64,000 nt of DNA, taken from the NCBI GenBank assembly GCA_049324435.1, contig JBMOOQ010000017.1, positions 15,106 through 79,105 on the forward strand, written 5' to 3'. Source of the DNA: Pseudorhodoplanes sp049324435 (GTDB lineage: Bacteria > Pseudomonadota > Alphaproteobacteria > Rhizobiales > Xanthobacteraceae). Position numbers and translations under genes: made by a program. Of this stretch, positions 25,697-35,367 are shown in pieces; position 1 is the first letter of the stretch, and each line of letters begins with the position of its first letter. Under the pieces are notes generated by a model that ran no database searches, was not told the origin of the DNA, and saw only the letters and a list, made by a program, of their open reading frames with translations.

Positions 25697-27235
25697 ATGA
25701 CCTCAACCACGCCTCCCGGGCCGGGCGGCTTTTTGCGTGGCCGCCGCGCTCTGCTGCTCGGCACGACGATTGCGAGCCTTGCTGCGGCGGCGCTGTTTGT
25801 CGCTCCCGATGCGGCGCGTCACGCGGCTGTCGCGCAGAACGTGACTCAACAGGCCCAGACCGTGCAGCGCCCTGTCGGTTTCGCCGACATTGTCGAGAAG
25901 GTGAAGCCGGCCGTCATTTCCGTCCGCGTCAAGGTCGACGCGGGTCCTCAGAATTCATCGTTCGAAGGCCAGTTGCCGCAGGGCTTTGAGCGCTTCTTCC
26001 GCCGCTTCGGTGGCGAAGACCTGTTCCCCGATTTGCCGAACCGCGGAATACCCGACATGCCGCGCGGTCCGCGTCAGCGCACCACCGGCCAAGGCTCAGG
26101 CTTTTTCATCTCGCCTGACGGCTATGCGGTCACCAACAATCACGTGGTCGACCGTGCCGACGAGGTCGAGGTTCAGACCGACGATGGCAAGATTTACAAC
26201 GCAAAGGTCATCGGCACCGATCCGCGGACCGATCTCGCGCTGATCAAGGTCGACGGCAACAACTTCCCCTACGCCAAGCTGGCAGAAAAGGCACCGCGCA
26301 TCGGTGACTGGGTTCTTGCTGTCGGCAATCCGTTCGGCCTGTCCTCGACCGTGACCGCGGGCATCGTGTCGGCGCGCGGCCGCGACATCGGCGCAGGTCC
26401 GTACGACGACTTCCTGCAGATCGACGCGCCTGTGAACAAGGGCAATTCCGGCGGTCCGACTTTCGACACCGACGGTAATGTGGTCGGCGTGAACACTGCG
26501 ATCTTCTCGCCGTCGGGCGGCAATGTCGGCATTGCGTTTGCGATCCCTGCAGCAACCGTGGACTCGGTGGTTCAGCAGCTCCGCGACAAGGGCACGGTGA
26601 CCCGTGGCTTTATCGGCGTGCAGATCCAGCCGATCACCAAGGACATCGCCGACAGCATGGGCCTGAAGAGCACGGACGGCGCGCTCGTTGCCGAACCGTC
26701 GCCGAACAGCCCGGCCGCGAAGGCCGGCATCAAGTCCGGTGACGTGATCGTTGCGGTCAATGGCGAGCGTATCGCCAATGCGCGCGAGCTGTCGCGCCGG
26801 ATCGCCCAGATGGCGCCCGGCACCACCGCGCGGCTGACGATCCTGCAGCGCGGCTCTTCGGAGAAGACCGTCAATGTGACGCTCGGCGAATTGTCGGCCC
26901 AGGCTGGGCTGAACCGTCGCGGCGGTGACGATCGCGGCGGCCCGGCCCGGGAGGAGATGACGCTCGGTCTGCAGGTCGCGCCGGCTTCGTCCGTTGCCGG
27001 CTCCGGGAACGAAGGCGTCGTGGTCACCCGCGTGATCCCGAACGGTCCTGCTGCCGAACGCGGCATCAAGACCGGCGACGTGATCCTCGAGGTCGCGGGC
27101 AAGGCGGTATCGAGCCCGGCCGATGTCCGCAAGGCGCTCGAAGACGCGCGCAAGGACGACAAGCGCACCGTGCTGATGCGTGTGAAGTCGGCCGAAGGCA
27201 CCCGCTTCGTCGCATTGCCCGCGGGCCGCGCCTGA
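25697..27235 (+). CDS. degP: Periplasmic serine protease, Do/DegP family
   Basis: The product has 512 aa. After a signal/anchor (LLLGTTIASLAAAALFVAPD) comes the trypsin-like domain with the catalytic triad His in VTNNHVVDRAD, Asp in DPRTDLALIKV and Ser in NKGNSGGPTFDTD. Two PDZ domains follow (about 290-380 and 410-500). It degrades or refolds damaged envelope proteins. The ATG at 25697 follows GGAG at a good distance; a GTG three codons earlier is possible. It is followed by a two-component system, which may respond to envelope stress. Confidence 0.92.
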   Translation: MTSTTPPGPGGFLRGRRALLLGTTIASLAAAALFVAPDAARHAAVAQNVTQQAQTVQRPVGFADIVEKVKPAVISVRVKVDAGPQNSSFEGQLPQGFERFFRRFGGEDLFPDLPNRGIPDMPRGPRQRTTGQGSGFFISPDGYAVTNNHVVDRADEVEVQTDDGKIYNAKVIGTDPRTDLALIKVDGNNFPYAKLAEKAPRIGDWVLAVGNPFGLSSTVTAGIVSARGRDIGAGPYDDFLQIDAPVNKGNSGGPTFDTDGNVVGVNTAIFSPSGGNVGIAFAIPAATVDSVVQQLRDKGTVTRGFIGVQIQPITKDIADSMGLKSTDGALVAEPSPNSPAAKAGIKSGDVIVAVNGERIANARELSRRIAQMAPGTTARLTILQRGSSEKTVNVTLGELSAQAGLNRRGGDDRGGPAREEMTLGLQVAPASSVAGSGNEGVVVTRVIPNGPAAERGIKTGDVILEVAGKAVSSPADVRKALEDARKDDKRTVLMRVKSAEGTRFVALPAGRA

Positions 27236-27538
27236 CGAGATTGCCTGCGGCCCCGACAGGCCGCGGGCACGGGAAAGGGTCGTGACTCCGGCTACCGTCG
27301 CCCCCGCCGGTGCCACGGAACCCTGGGGCGAGCCGAAAGGCTCGCCCCGCAATCGCAGAGTCTTAGCCTCGAAGCCCGGCGACCGTCGCCCCTGCCGGTT
27401 CGGGGTTCAGCAGAGGGGGTGGCGGAGTAGCGTAACAGTCGCCATCCCCTCATGTCCCTGCATCAAGATCCCGCTCCGCTTGCAAAATCCCCCGCAACAG
27501 GCGATGCCGTGACGGACACCACGGGGCACCACGACGCC
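27236..27538. other. Spacer after degP with a tetraloop hairpin
   Basis: 303 bases if the next gene starts at 27539. It includes a GC-rich imperfect hairpin just after degP (about 27247-27270), a perfect 10-bp stem (27325-27348), and two similar 20-base phrases at 27292 and 27380 (core ACCGTCGCCCC). No protein gene is evident unless the regulator starts at the upstream ATG 27452. Confidence 0.45.
27325..27348 (+). terminator. Perfect GAAA-tetraloop hairpin downstream of degP
   Basis: GGGGCGAGCC and GGCTCGCCCC pair perfectly around a GAAA loop. No T-run follows, so it may be a processing or stabilising structure or a factor-dependent stop rather than a classical terminator. Confidence 0.4.
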
Positions 27539-28222
27539 ATGCGCCTGCTGATCATCGAGGACGACCGCGATGCCGCGGATTATCTCGTCCGCGCCTTCCG
27601 CGAGACTGGTCATGTGGCCGACCACGCCGCCGACGGCGAGGAAGGTCTCGCGATGGCGCTGGATGGCGATTACGATGTCTTGATCGTCGACCGCATGCTG
27701 CCGAAGCGGGACGGTCTTTCGGTGATCGGTGAATTGCGCGCGAAGAAAGTCGAAACGCCGGTTCTGATCCTGTCCGCACTCGGCCAGGTCGACGACCGGG
27801 TGAAGGGATTGCGCGCCGGCGGCGACGATTATCTGCCCAAACCCTATTCCTTCTCCGAGCTTTTGGCCCGCGTTGAGGTACTGTCGCGCCGGCGCGGCGG
27901 CCGCAACGAGGAGACGGTGTACCGCGTCGGCGATCTCGAACTGGACCGCCTTTCCCATCGCGTCACCCGCGGCAAGGAAGAAATCGTCCTGCAACCGCGC
28001 GAATTCAGATTGCTCGAATATCTGATGAAGCATGCCGGTCAGGTCGTGACCCGCACCATGCTCCTGGAAAATGTCTGGGACTATCACTTCGATCCGCAGA
28101 CCAACGTGATCGACGTTCATATTTCGCGTCTGCGCTCCAAGATCGACAAGGGGTTCTCGCAACCGCTTCTGCATACGATCCGCGGGGCCGGCTATATGAT
28201 CCGCGACGGCTCGCGAAATTGA
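27539..28222 (+). CDS. OmpR-family response regulator
   Basis: The product has 227 aa from the ATG that opens the receiver (MRLLIIEDDRDAADYLVRAF). The phospho-acceptor aspartate is in VLIVDRMLPKRDG and the lysine in DYLPKPYSFSE. The DNA-binding winged helix shows LQPREFRLLEYLMKHAGQVV and VIDVHISRLRSKIDKG, close to the CzcR/CusR/TctD branch. An in-frame ATG at 27452 would add 29 poorly ordered residues; neither start has a strong ribosome site. It pairs with the kinase gene 66 bases downstream. Confidence 0.85.
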   Translation: MRLLIIEDDRDAADYLVRAFRETGHVADHAADGEEGLAMALDGDYDVLIVDRMLPKRDGLSVIGELRAKKVETPVLILSALGQVDDRVKGLRAGGDDYLPKPYSFSELLARVEVLSRRRGGRNEETVYRVGDLELDRLSHRVTRGKEEIVLQPREFRLLEYLMKHAGQVVTRTMLLENVWDYHFDPQTNVIDVHISRLRSKIDKGFSQPLLHTIRGAGYMIRDGSRN

Positions 28223-28288
28223 CGGTGGTCGAAGGGGCGCCGCCGTGATCTCTTGCGGTCAAAAGGCGCCAGGACTGGCGCATTGACG

Positions 28289-29734
28289 ATGACGGCGCTT
28301 GGCAAATTGTTTCGTACGACGGCGTTCAAGCTGACGCTGGTCTATCTGGTCGTGTTCGCGCTGTTTGCGGTCTTTTTGCTCGGCTATTTCGCGCTCAACA
28401 CCAAGCGGCTGTTCACCGAGCAGGTCACCGAGGCAGTCGATGCCGAAATCACCGGCCTGGTCGACCATTTCAACGCGGGCGGCATCCGCCGGCTGACATT
28501 TGTGGTCGAGGCGCGATCGCGCCGGCCGGGTTCGAGCCTCTATCTCGTCACCACGCCAGGCTCCGACGGTCTGGCCGGCAATGTCGGCTCGCTGCCGACC
28601 GGCGCGCTCGACAAGCAGGGCTGGACGGAAACTGTCTACCGCCGGATCGAGGAAGGCGAGAACTCGGACCTGCATCGCGCGCTGGCACGGGTCTATCACC
28701 TTCCCGGCGGGTTCAAGATTCTGGTCGGCCGCGATCTTGAGGAGCGCGACCGGCTGTTCCAGGTCGTGCTCGATGCGGGAAAATGGTCCGCGGCAGTCGT
28801 CATTATTCTCGGTCTGGTGGGCGGCTTCTTCGTCGCGCGGCGCGTGCTGCACCGGGTCGATGCCATGACGGAAACCACGCGCTCGATCATGGGGGGCAAT
28901 CTGTCCGGCCGATTGCCGGTCGCCGGCAGCGGCGACGAGATCGACCGGCTGGCACTGAACCTCAATGAGATGCTGGCACGCATCGAAGCATTGATGCGGG
29001 GGCTGAAGGAAGTCTCCGACAATATCGCGCACGACTTGAAGACGCCGTTGACGCGATTGCGCAACCGCGCGGAGGAGGCGCTGCGCACGTCGCGTTCCGA
29101 GCAGGATTACCGCGCCGCGCTGGAAGCCACGATCGAGGAATCGGATTCGCTGATCAGAACCTTCAACGCGCTGTTGATGATCGCGCGTGCCGAATCCGGG
29201 CAGGCGCGCGACAACATGGTGGAGTTCGATGCCGCCGAGGCCGCTCACGGCGTCGGCGAGCTTTATGAACCGTTGGCAGAAGAGCAGGGGCTTTCGCTGG
29301 ACGTGGATGCGCCGGGGCCGATCTTGCTTAGCGGCAATCGCGAGCTGATCAGTCAGGCACTCGCCAATCTCGTTGACAATGCCATCAAGTATGCGGGACC
29401 TGAAGCCAAGGCCAGCGGCGTTCCGTCCGTTGTCTCCGTCCGCGCACGCGCCGAAGGCGATCGCGTCCTGCTCAGCGTCTGTGACAGCGGTCCCGGCATT
29501 CCGGAGAGCGAACGGGGACGCGCCGTCGAGCGCTTCGTGCGGCTGGAGAAGAGCCGGACAATTCCCGGATCGGGTCTGGGCCTCAGTCTCGCATCGGCGG
29601 TGGCGCATTTGCACGGCGGCGAATTGCGCCTCGAAAACAATGCGCCGGGCCTATGCGCGGTGATGGTATTGCCGCGCAGCGGTCCGCTTCCGTCTGCGAC
29701 GCCAGTGCAAACCTCCGCCGCAGAGCAGTCATAG
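28289..29734 (+). CDS. Two-component sensor histidine kinase with HAMP domain
   Basis: The product has 481 aa. Membrane spans lie near residues 12-35 and 165-190 with a periplasmic domain between. HAMP (RRVLHRVDAMTETTRSIMGG) leads to the H-box NIAHDLKTPLTRLRNR. ATPase motifs are NLVDNAIKYA, VCDSGPGIPESE and GSGLGLSLA. It is cognate to the regulator just upstream. Location after degP suggests an envelope signal, but no ligand can be read from sequence. Confidence 0.87.
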   Translation: MTALGKLFRTTAFKLTLVYLVVFALFAVFLLGYFALNTKRLFTEQVTEAVDAEITGLVDHFNAGGIRRLTFVVEARSRRPGSSLYLVTTPGSDGLAGNVGSLPTGALDKQGWTETVYRRIEEGENSDLHRALARVYHLPGGFKILVGRDLEERDRLFQVVLDAGKWSAAVVIILGLVGGFFVARRVLHRVDAMTETTRSIMGGNLSGRLPVAGSGDEIDRLALNLNEMLARIEALMRGLKEVSDNIAHDLKTPLTRLRNRAEEALRTSRSEQDYRAALEATIEESDSLIRTFNALLMIARAESGQARDNMVEFDAAEAAHGVGELYEPLAEEQGLSLDVDAPGPILLSGNRELISQALANLVDNAIKYAGPEAKASGVPSVVSVRARAEGDRVLLSVCDSGPGIPESERGRAVERFVRLEKSRTIPGSGLGLSLASAVAHLHGGELRLENNAPGLCAVMVLPRSGPLPSATPVQTSAAEQS

Positions 29735-29760
29735 GCTCCCTTTTTGAAGCGGGATGGTCT

Positions 29761-32760
29761 ATGCCGGGCGCGATGAGTCCGGGAGCCATCAACGAAGAAT
29801 CCGTCCGTGCGGCCGCCGACGCCGCTGGCAATCTGGCCGCGCGCATTGCCGAAGCGCCTTTTCTGCCGGATCCGGACCGGAGCCGTGCGCGGCTGGCAGA
29901 CTGGATCGCCGGTCTCGGCGATCCGGAACGGAATGCATTGCAGGAGATTTTCGCCGCGTTTCCCAAGGCGCATCACCTCATTGTGGCGCTGTTTGAGTTT
30001 TCTCCTTACCTCACCGATCTCGTTCGCGCCGATCCTGCCCGGCTCATCCGGCTGCTGCGCGAAAATCCTGAAAGCCATATCGAGTCATTGCTGTCCGGCG
30101 TGGTCGCCACCCTGTCGGGTATGGATGACGAGGCCAATGCGATGCGGCTGTTGCGCCTGACCAAGGCCGAGGCCGCGCTCCTGATCGCGATGACCGATAT
30201 CGGCGGGGTCTGGCCGGTGCTGCAGGTCACGCGGGCGCTCACCGAACTGGCCGATTGCATGGTTCAGGGCGCAGTCCGATTTCTGCTGAATGATGCCGTT
30301 CGGCGTGGCCGGCTCACGCCTGCCGATCCTTCGGCGCCGGAACGGGGCTCCGGCTATATCGTCCTTGCCATGGGCAAGATGGGCGCGCTCGAGCTCAACT
30401 ATTCGAGCGATATCGACCTGATCGTGTTCTACGACCCGGATGCGCCTGCGATCCCGGACGATACCGAGCCGTCCGCACTCTACATCCGGGTGACGCGTGG
30501 GCTCGTCAAGCTCTTGCAAGAGCGCACCCCCGACGGCTACGTGTTCCGCGTGGACCTGCGGCTGCGGCCCGATCCGGCCTCCACCCAGGTCGCGATCTCG
30601 GTGCCGGCCGCGCTCGATTACTACGAGCATCGCGGCCAGAACTGGGAACGCTCGGCGATGATCAAGGCGCACCCCTGCGCCGGCGACATCGAAGCGGGCG
30701 AGAAGCTCCTGAAGGCGCTGTCGCCGTTCGTCTGGCGCAAATACATGGATTTTGCCGCGCTTGCGGACATCCATGCGATGAAGCGGCAGATCCATGCCTA
30801 TCGCGGGCACGGCGAGATCGCGGTCGCCGGTCACAATATCAAACTCGGGCGGGGCGGTATCCGCGAGATCGAATTTTTCGTACAGACCCAGCAATTGATT
30901 GCGGGCGGGCGTCATCCCGAGCTGCGCGACCGCCGCACGCTAACGACGCTCGCCGCTCTCGCCGAGGGACAATGGGTCAGCGCATCCGCCCAGAGCGAAC
31001 TCGATGCGGCTTATCTGTTCCTGCGGCGGGTCGAGCATCGGCTGCAGATGGTCGCTGACGAGCAGACCCATACGCTGCCCTCCGACGAGACCGAGCTGAC
31101 ACGGTTTGCCCACTTCCTTGGCTTCGAAAGCGCGAGTGCCTTTGCCGAAGCGCTGCTCCTGCATCTGCGCAACGTGCAGCAGCATTATTCGCGGCTGTTC
31201 GAGCCGGTGGTAATCGCGCCGGAGGCGGCGCTGCAATTTCCTGCCGACGCGGATAGCCGGGACACGCTTGATCGCCTCGCCGCGATGGGCTTTCGCAATC
31301 CGCTTGAAATCTCGGCTCTGGTCCGAGGCTGGCTGAGCGGGCGATATCCGGCGCTGCGCAGTGAATTCGCGCGATCGCAGCTCCGGCTGCTGGTTCCCGG
31401 TCTGATCGAACATCTCGCCCGCAGTGAGAACCGCGAGCAGGCGGTGCTGGCCTTCGACCGGTTCCTCTCCGGATTGCACGCGGCCGGCGGAGCGCGGCTG
31501 ATCTCGCTGCTTCTGCAAAATCCCGATCTGCTGGCACTGGTGGCGCTGATGCTGGGCACCGCGCCGCGTCTTGCCGACATCCTGTCGCATCAGCCGCAGG
31601 TGATGGATGCGCTGATCGACCCGGCATTTTTCGGCGCGCTGCCGGATGCCGAGACGCTCGGCAGCGAACTTGCCCGGTCGCTCGATCAGTCGGTATCCTA
31701 TGAGGACATGCTCGACCGGCTGCGGCTGTTCGGGCAGGAGCACATGTTCCTGATCGGGGTGCGTATCCTGTCGGGCACGGTGTCGGCGGAGCAGGCCGGC
31801 GAGGCCTTCGCGCGGCTGGCCGACGTGATCATCCGCGCGCTGCACCGGCAGGTCGAGGAATTGTTCGCTCAAACCCATGGCCGCATTCGCGGACAGAAGA
31901 GCGCGCTGCTTGCCCTCGGCAAGCTCGGCAGCCGTGAGATGACGGCCAGTTCCGATCTCGATCTTATTCTTGTCTACGATTTCGACGACGAGGCGCCGGA
32001 ATCGGATGGCGAGCGTCCGCTTTATGGCGCGCAATATTTCGCGCGCCTGACCAAGCGTCTGGTTTCGGCGCTGACGTCGCAGACCAATTACGGTGCGCTC
32101 TATCACGTCGACATGCGGCTGCGCCCCTCGGGCCGGTCGGGTCCGGTCGCGACAAAGATCGATTCCTTCCGGGACTATCAGATGACCGAGGCATGGACCT
32201 GGGAGCACATGGCGTTGACCCGTGCTCGTGTCGTGTCAGCGACGCCGGAGTTCCGGGGTGAAGTCGAAGATCTAATCCGGTCCGTGCTGGCGCAGCGCCG
32301 GGACGCGCGCGCAATCGCGGGCGATGCTTACGAGATGCGACAGGCGATCGCCGCCGAAAAGGGTGAAGCGGACCGCTGGGATCTGAAATATGCCGCGGGC
32401 GGACTGACCGATATCGAGTTTATCGCGCAATACCTGCAGCTCGTCCATGCTGCGGACCATCCCGAAATTCTCGATCCGTCCACCGGGCGCGTCTTGGAGC
32501 GCGCGGCACGGCTCGGCCTCCTTTCGGCTGAAGATTCCGAAGTGCTGCGTCCGGCTGTTCAGCTCTATCAAAATCTCAGCCAGATTCTGCGGCTTTGCCT
32601 TTCGGGTCCGTTCGACCCGAAAAAGACCGATCCGGGATTGCTACGCTTGCTCACACGCGCGGCCGACGTACCGGATTTCGCAACGCTCGATGCTTATGTA
32701 ACCGAGACTCAGGCACGCGTTCGCGCCCGCTTCGAAGCGTTGCTCGGACCGGGCGAATAA
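29761..32760 (+). CDS. glnE: Bifunctional glutamine synthetase adenylyltransferase/deadenylase
   Basis: The product has 999 aa, usual for GlnE. It has two nucleotidyltransferase halves: the deadenylase core GKMGALELNYSSDIDLIVFY (about residues 205-225) and the adenylyltransferase core LGKLGSREMTASSDLDLILV (about 720-740), each with the metal-binding DxD. GRGGIREIEFFVQTQQLI and GGLTDIEFIAQYLQLVHA are the matching repeat motifs. It adjusts glutamine synthetase activity with the PII protein. It starts 26 bases after the kinase gene. Confidence 0.95.
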   Translation: MPGAMSPGAINEESVRAAADAAGNLAARIAEAPFLPDPDRSRARLADWIAGLGDPERNALQEIFAAFPKAHHLIVALFEFSPYLTDLVRADPARLIRLLRENPESHIESLLSGVVATLSGMDDEANAMRLLRLTKAEAALLIAMTDIGGVWPVLQVTRALTELADCMVQGAVRFLLNDAVRRGRLTPADPSAPERGSGYIVLAMGKMGALELNYSSDIDLIVFYDPDAPAIPDDTEPSALYIRVTRGLVKLLQERTPDGYVFRVDLRLRPDPASTQVAISVPAALDYYEHRGQNWERSAMIKAHPCAGDIEAGEKLLKALSPFVWRKYMDFAALADIHAMKRQIHAYRGHGEIAVAGHNIKLGRGGIREIEFFVQTQQLIAGGRHPELRDRRTLTTLAALAEGQWVSASAQSELDAAYLFLRRVEHRLQMVADEQTHTLPSDETELTRFAHFLGFESASAFAEALLLHLRNVQQHYSRLFEPVVIAPEAALQFPADADSRDTLDRLAAMGFRNPLEISALVRGWLSGRYPALRSEFARSQLRLLVPGLIEHLARSENREQAVLAFDRFLSGLHAAGGARLISLLLQNPDLLALVALMLGTAPRLADILSHQPQVMDALIDPAFFGALPDAETLGSELARSLDQSVSYEDMLDRLRLFGQEHMFLIGVRILSGTVSAEQAGEAFARLADVIIRALHRQVEELFAQTHGRIRGQKSALLALGKLGSREMTASSDLDLILVYDFDDEAPESDGERPLYGAQYFARLTKRLVSALTSQTNYGALYHVDMRLRPSGRSGPVATKIDSFRDYQMTEAWTWEHMALTRARVVSATPEFRGEVEDLIRSVLAQRRDARAIAGDAYEMRQAIAAEKGEADRWDLKYAAGGLTDIEFIAQYLQLVHAADHPEILDPSTGRVLERAARLGLLSAEDSEVLRPAVQLYQNLSQILRLCLSGPFDPKKTDPGLLRLLTRAADVPDFATLDAYVTETQARVRARFEALLGPGE

Positions 32761-32850
32761 ACGAGCATCATGATCGAGCGGCACCGTCCGGCCGCAGCCG
32801 ATGAGTATTGGCGCCAAGGACCGGCGCTACGCGGTCCCGCGCAACGGGAT

Positions 32851-35157
32851 CTACAGCGGCAGGCACTGCTGCACAGGTTCTGGTTCTTGCGCCGGCAGTT
32901 CGCCGACCGGAAGCCGCACAATGACTGTGGTGCCCCGCCCCGGCGTGGAGCGAATGCGCATGCGGCCGCCATGCAAGCCGACCAGCGACTTGGCGATGGC
33001 GAGGCCTAATCCCGATCCATGGTGGACCTTTGTGAGCTGGCTTTCCACCTGTTCGAATGGCCGGCCAAGACGCTGCAGTGCGTCCTTCGGGATGCCAATG
33101 CCGGTATCGCTGATCGCAATCGAAACGCAACAGCCGACGCGGCGTCCGCGGACGGCGACCCGTCCGCCGGGGCCGGTAAACTTGACCGCATTTGACAGCA
33201 GGTTCAGCGCAATCTGCTTCAGGGCGCGGCGGTCGGCGTACAGGGAAATGTCGGGCGCGATATAGGAGGACAGGGTCAGGGCTTTCTCCTCGGCGCGCGT
33301 GGACACGACGCGCAGCGAGTCCGAAAGGATGTCGTCCAGAACGACGCGCTCGGGATGCAGCTTCATGCGGCCGGCTTCGATTTTCGACATGTCGAGCACG
33401 TCGTTGATGACGTCGAGAAGATATTGACCGCTCTGGTGGATGTCCCGGCAATATTCGTAATATTTGTCGGCGCCGAGCTTGCCGAACATCCCTTTCTCCA
33501 TGATCTCGGAAAAACCGATGATGGCGTTGAGGGGGGTGCGCAGCTCGTGGCTCATATTGGCCAGAAATTTCGACTTGGCTTGGTTGGCTTCCTCGGCGCG
33601 AGTCTTTTCGGCGGAATATTTCTCCGCGAGTTCCTGGAGCTGCTGTTTCGATTGCCTCAGGTCCTCGATCGTGGCGAGCAGGCGGGTTTCGCTGTTCTTG
33701 AGCTTGCGTTCCTGCTGCTTGAGGCTTGTGATGTTGGTGCCGACCGAGACATAGCCGCCGTCCTTGGTGCGCCGTTCGCTGAACAGCCAGTGCCCGCCGT
33801 CGAGCTGTGCCTCGAATGTGCGCGCGCCGGGAAGGTCCGGGCCGACCATTGAGACATTTCCAAGCTGCAGATTCTCACGCCCCGCGGCCAGGATGCTTTC
33901 ATACGGAGCGCCCGGTGTGACCAGTTCGTCGGGCAGCTTGTGAAGCTCCTGAAAGTTGGAATTGCAAAGTACCAGCCGATTGTCGGCATCCCACAAAACG
34001 AAAGCTTCGGGAATTGTTTCGATGGCATCGCGCAGCCGCATATCCGCGGCGGTCGTCCGTTCGACCAGGGTCTTTTGCTCGGTGATATCGACCGCGATCC
34101 CGATCAGGTGCAAACCGGGTTCTCCCGGCTGGCGCACCACCTCGCAGCGAACTCGCAGCCATACCCAGCGGCCATTCGCATGCAGCATGCGGAAGTCGTG
34201 ATCGATGGCGTTAAGGCGCGAATCTGCAACCTGGGTGGCGAGATCGTAGAGATCGATATCGTCGGGATGGACGTATTTGTTGATCTCGCCGAAGGTCAAT
34301 AACTCGTCGCGAGACTCGAGTCCGAGAATGGCGAACATCGAATGTGACCAGAAGATGCGGCCGCGCGCGAGGTCCCAGTCCCATAATCCGCAGCGGCCGC
34401 GATTGAGCGCGGTATCGATCCGGCTGCGAACGGTATCGTAAATGAGATCGGCCTCTCGCGCGCGGGTCGACTGCCAGTGGAAGGCAAAACCGAGGATCAG
34501 GAGCACGAAGCCGGTGGTCGCCGAAAGCGTGACTGTCAGTGCGGTATCCGAGCGCCAAGCGGCCAGCGCGTCGCTGCGACGCTGATAGATTGCGAGCTGG
34601 CCGAGCGGTTCCGCCATCGCACGCACGGTCGCAAGTGCGCGCCGCCCATCGGCAAGCGTGATGTCCATCACCCCGGCATCGGCGCCGAGGATGGTCAGGG
34701 GAGAGTCTCCCAAAATGTCGGTCAGGTGCCGTCCGGTGACGCCGGCGAGATAGGGAGCGGCAGCGATGATCATGCCTTGGGGATTCGTCACCAGAATTTG
34801 ACGGCCCGATGCCGTGGTGCGTGGTGTGCGCGCCATGTCGAGTTCGGTTTGCACGCGGCGCCAGACCGTGAGGCGGTCGCCTTTGAGCGGACGTTCCAGC
34901 CGCTGAGCCAGCACCTCGGCGATGGTTTCGATGTCCTTGGATGCGTCGGCCAGCGCACTGCGCCGGTGGTCCAGAACCTGAACGAATGCGCCGATCGCGA
35001 TCGTGATCAGAAAGGCGATGATGAGGGCGGGAACTGCGCGCCGGAGCGTGGGCTCGGCTGTCAGGAGACGTCGGTATGTCGGTTTCGCGATCGACTGCGC
35101 CAATCCCTTGATGGAATCGGTCCGCGCGGACGCGTGCGCTGCTTCGGCGCGCGCCAT
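32851..35157 (-). CDS. PAS-domain sensor histidine kinase, PleC/DivJ-like
   Basis: The product has 768 aa. There are two membrane spans (about residues 42-65 and 215-240) around an extracytoplasmic sensor; then two PAS domains (about 275-390 and 400-510), a coiled coil, and the H-box FLANMSHELRTPLNAIIGFS. The segment YEYCRDIHQSGQYLLDVIND is characteristic of the PleC/DivJ/PdhS group that controls DivK. ATPase motifs NLLSNAVKFT and GSGLGLAIAKSLVGLHGG close it. No response regulator is adjacent. The ATG at 35157 avoids an unlikely 22-residue extension. Confidence 0.85.
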   Translation of the reverse strand: MARAEAAHASARTDSIKGLAQSIAKPTYRRLLTAEPTLRRAVPALIIAFLITIAIGAFVQVLDHRRSALADASKDIETIAEVLAQRLERPLKGDRLTVWRRVQTELDMARTPRTTASGRQILVTNPQGMIIAAAPYLAGVTGRHLTDILGDSPLTILGADAGVMDITLADGRRALATVRAMAEPLGQLAIYQRRSDALAAWRSDTALTVTLSATTGFVLLILGFAFHWQSTRAREADLIYDTVRSRIDTALNRGRCGLWDWDLARGRIFWSHSMFAILGLESRDELLTFGEINKYVHPDDIDLYDLATQVADSRLNAIDHDFRMLHANGRWVWLRVRCEVVRQPGEPGLHLIGIAVDITEQKTLVERTTAADMRLRDAIETIPEAFVLWDADNRLVLCNSNFQELHKLPDELVTPGAPYESILAAGRENLQLGNVSMVGPDLPGARTFEAQLDGGHWLFSERRTKDGGYVSVGTNITSLKQQERKLKNSETRLLATIEDLRQSKQQLQELAEKYSAEKTRAEEANQAKSKFLANMSHELRTPLNAIIGFSEIMEKGMFGKLGADKYYEYCRDIHQSGQYLLDVINDVLDMSKIEAGRMKLHPERVVLDDILSDSLRVVSTRAEEKALTLSSYIAPDISLYADRRALKQIALNLLSNAVKFTGPGGRVAVRGRRVGCCVSIAISDTGIGIPKDALQRLGRPFEQVESQLTKVHHGSGLGLAIAKSLVGLHGGRMRIRSTPGRGTTVIVRLPVGELPAQEPEPVQQCLPL

Positions 35158-35367
35158 GGATATGCCCCCGTGTCGGATTGTTGCCGCCCTAACACAACCC
35201 TTGACCGGGAGGATGTGCCGCATCGCGTCCCGAATCGAGAATCATAAGAATCGATGCCGGGTGATTTGTCGAGAGTCCGCGGAGTCAAGGACGTAAAAAA
35301 ATTACTAACGATCCGCCGGCGCCGTCCGGATTTCGCGCAATACGAGTCCGGCCGCGCCGAAGTAATG

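Noticed and set aside
27292..27399. Two similar 20-base phrases (core ACCGTCGCCCC)
   Set aside because: Too short and imperfect to claim a repeat family or regulatory site.
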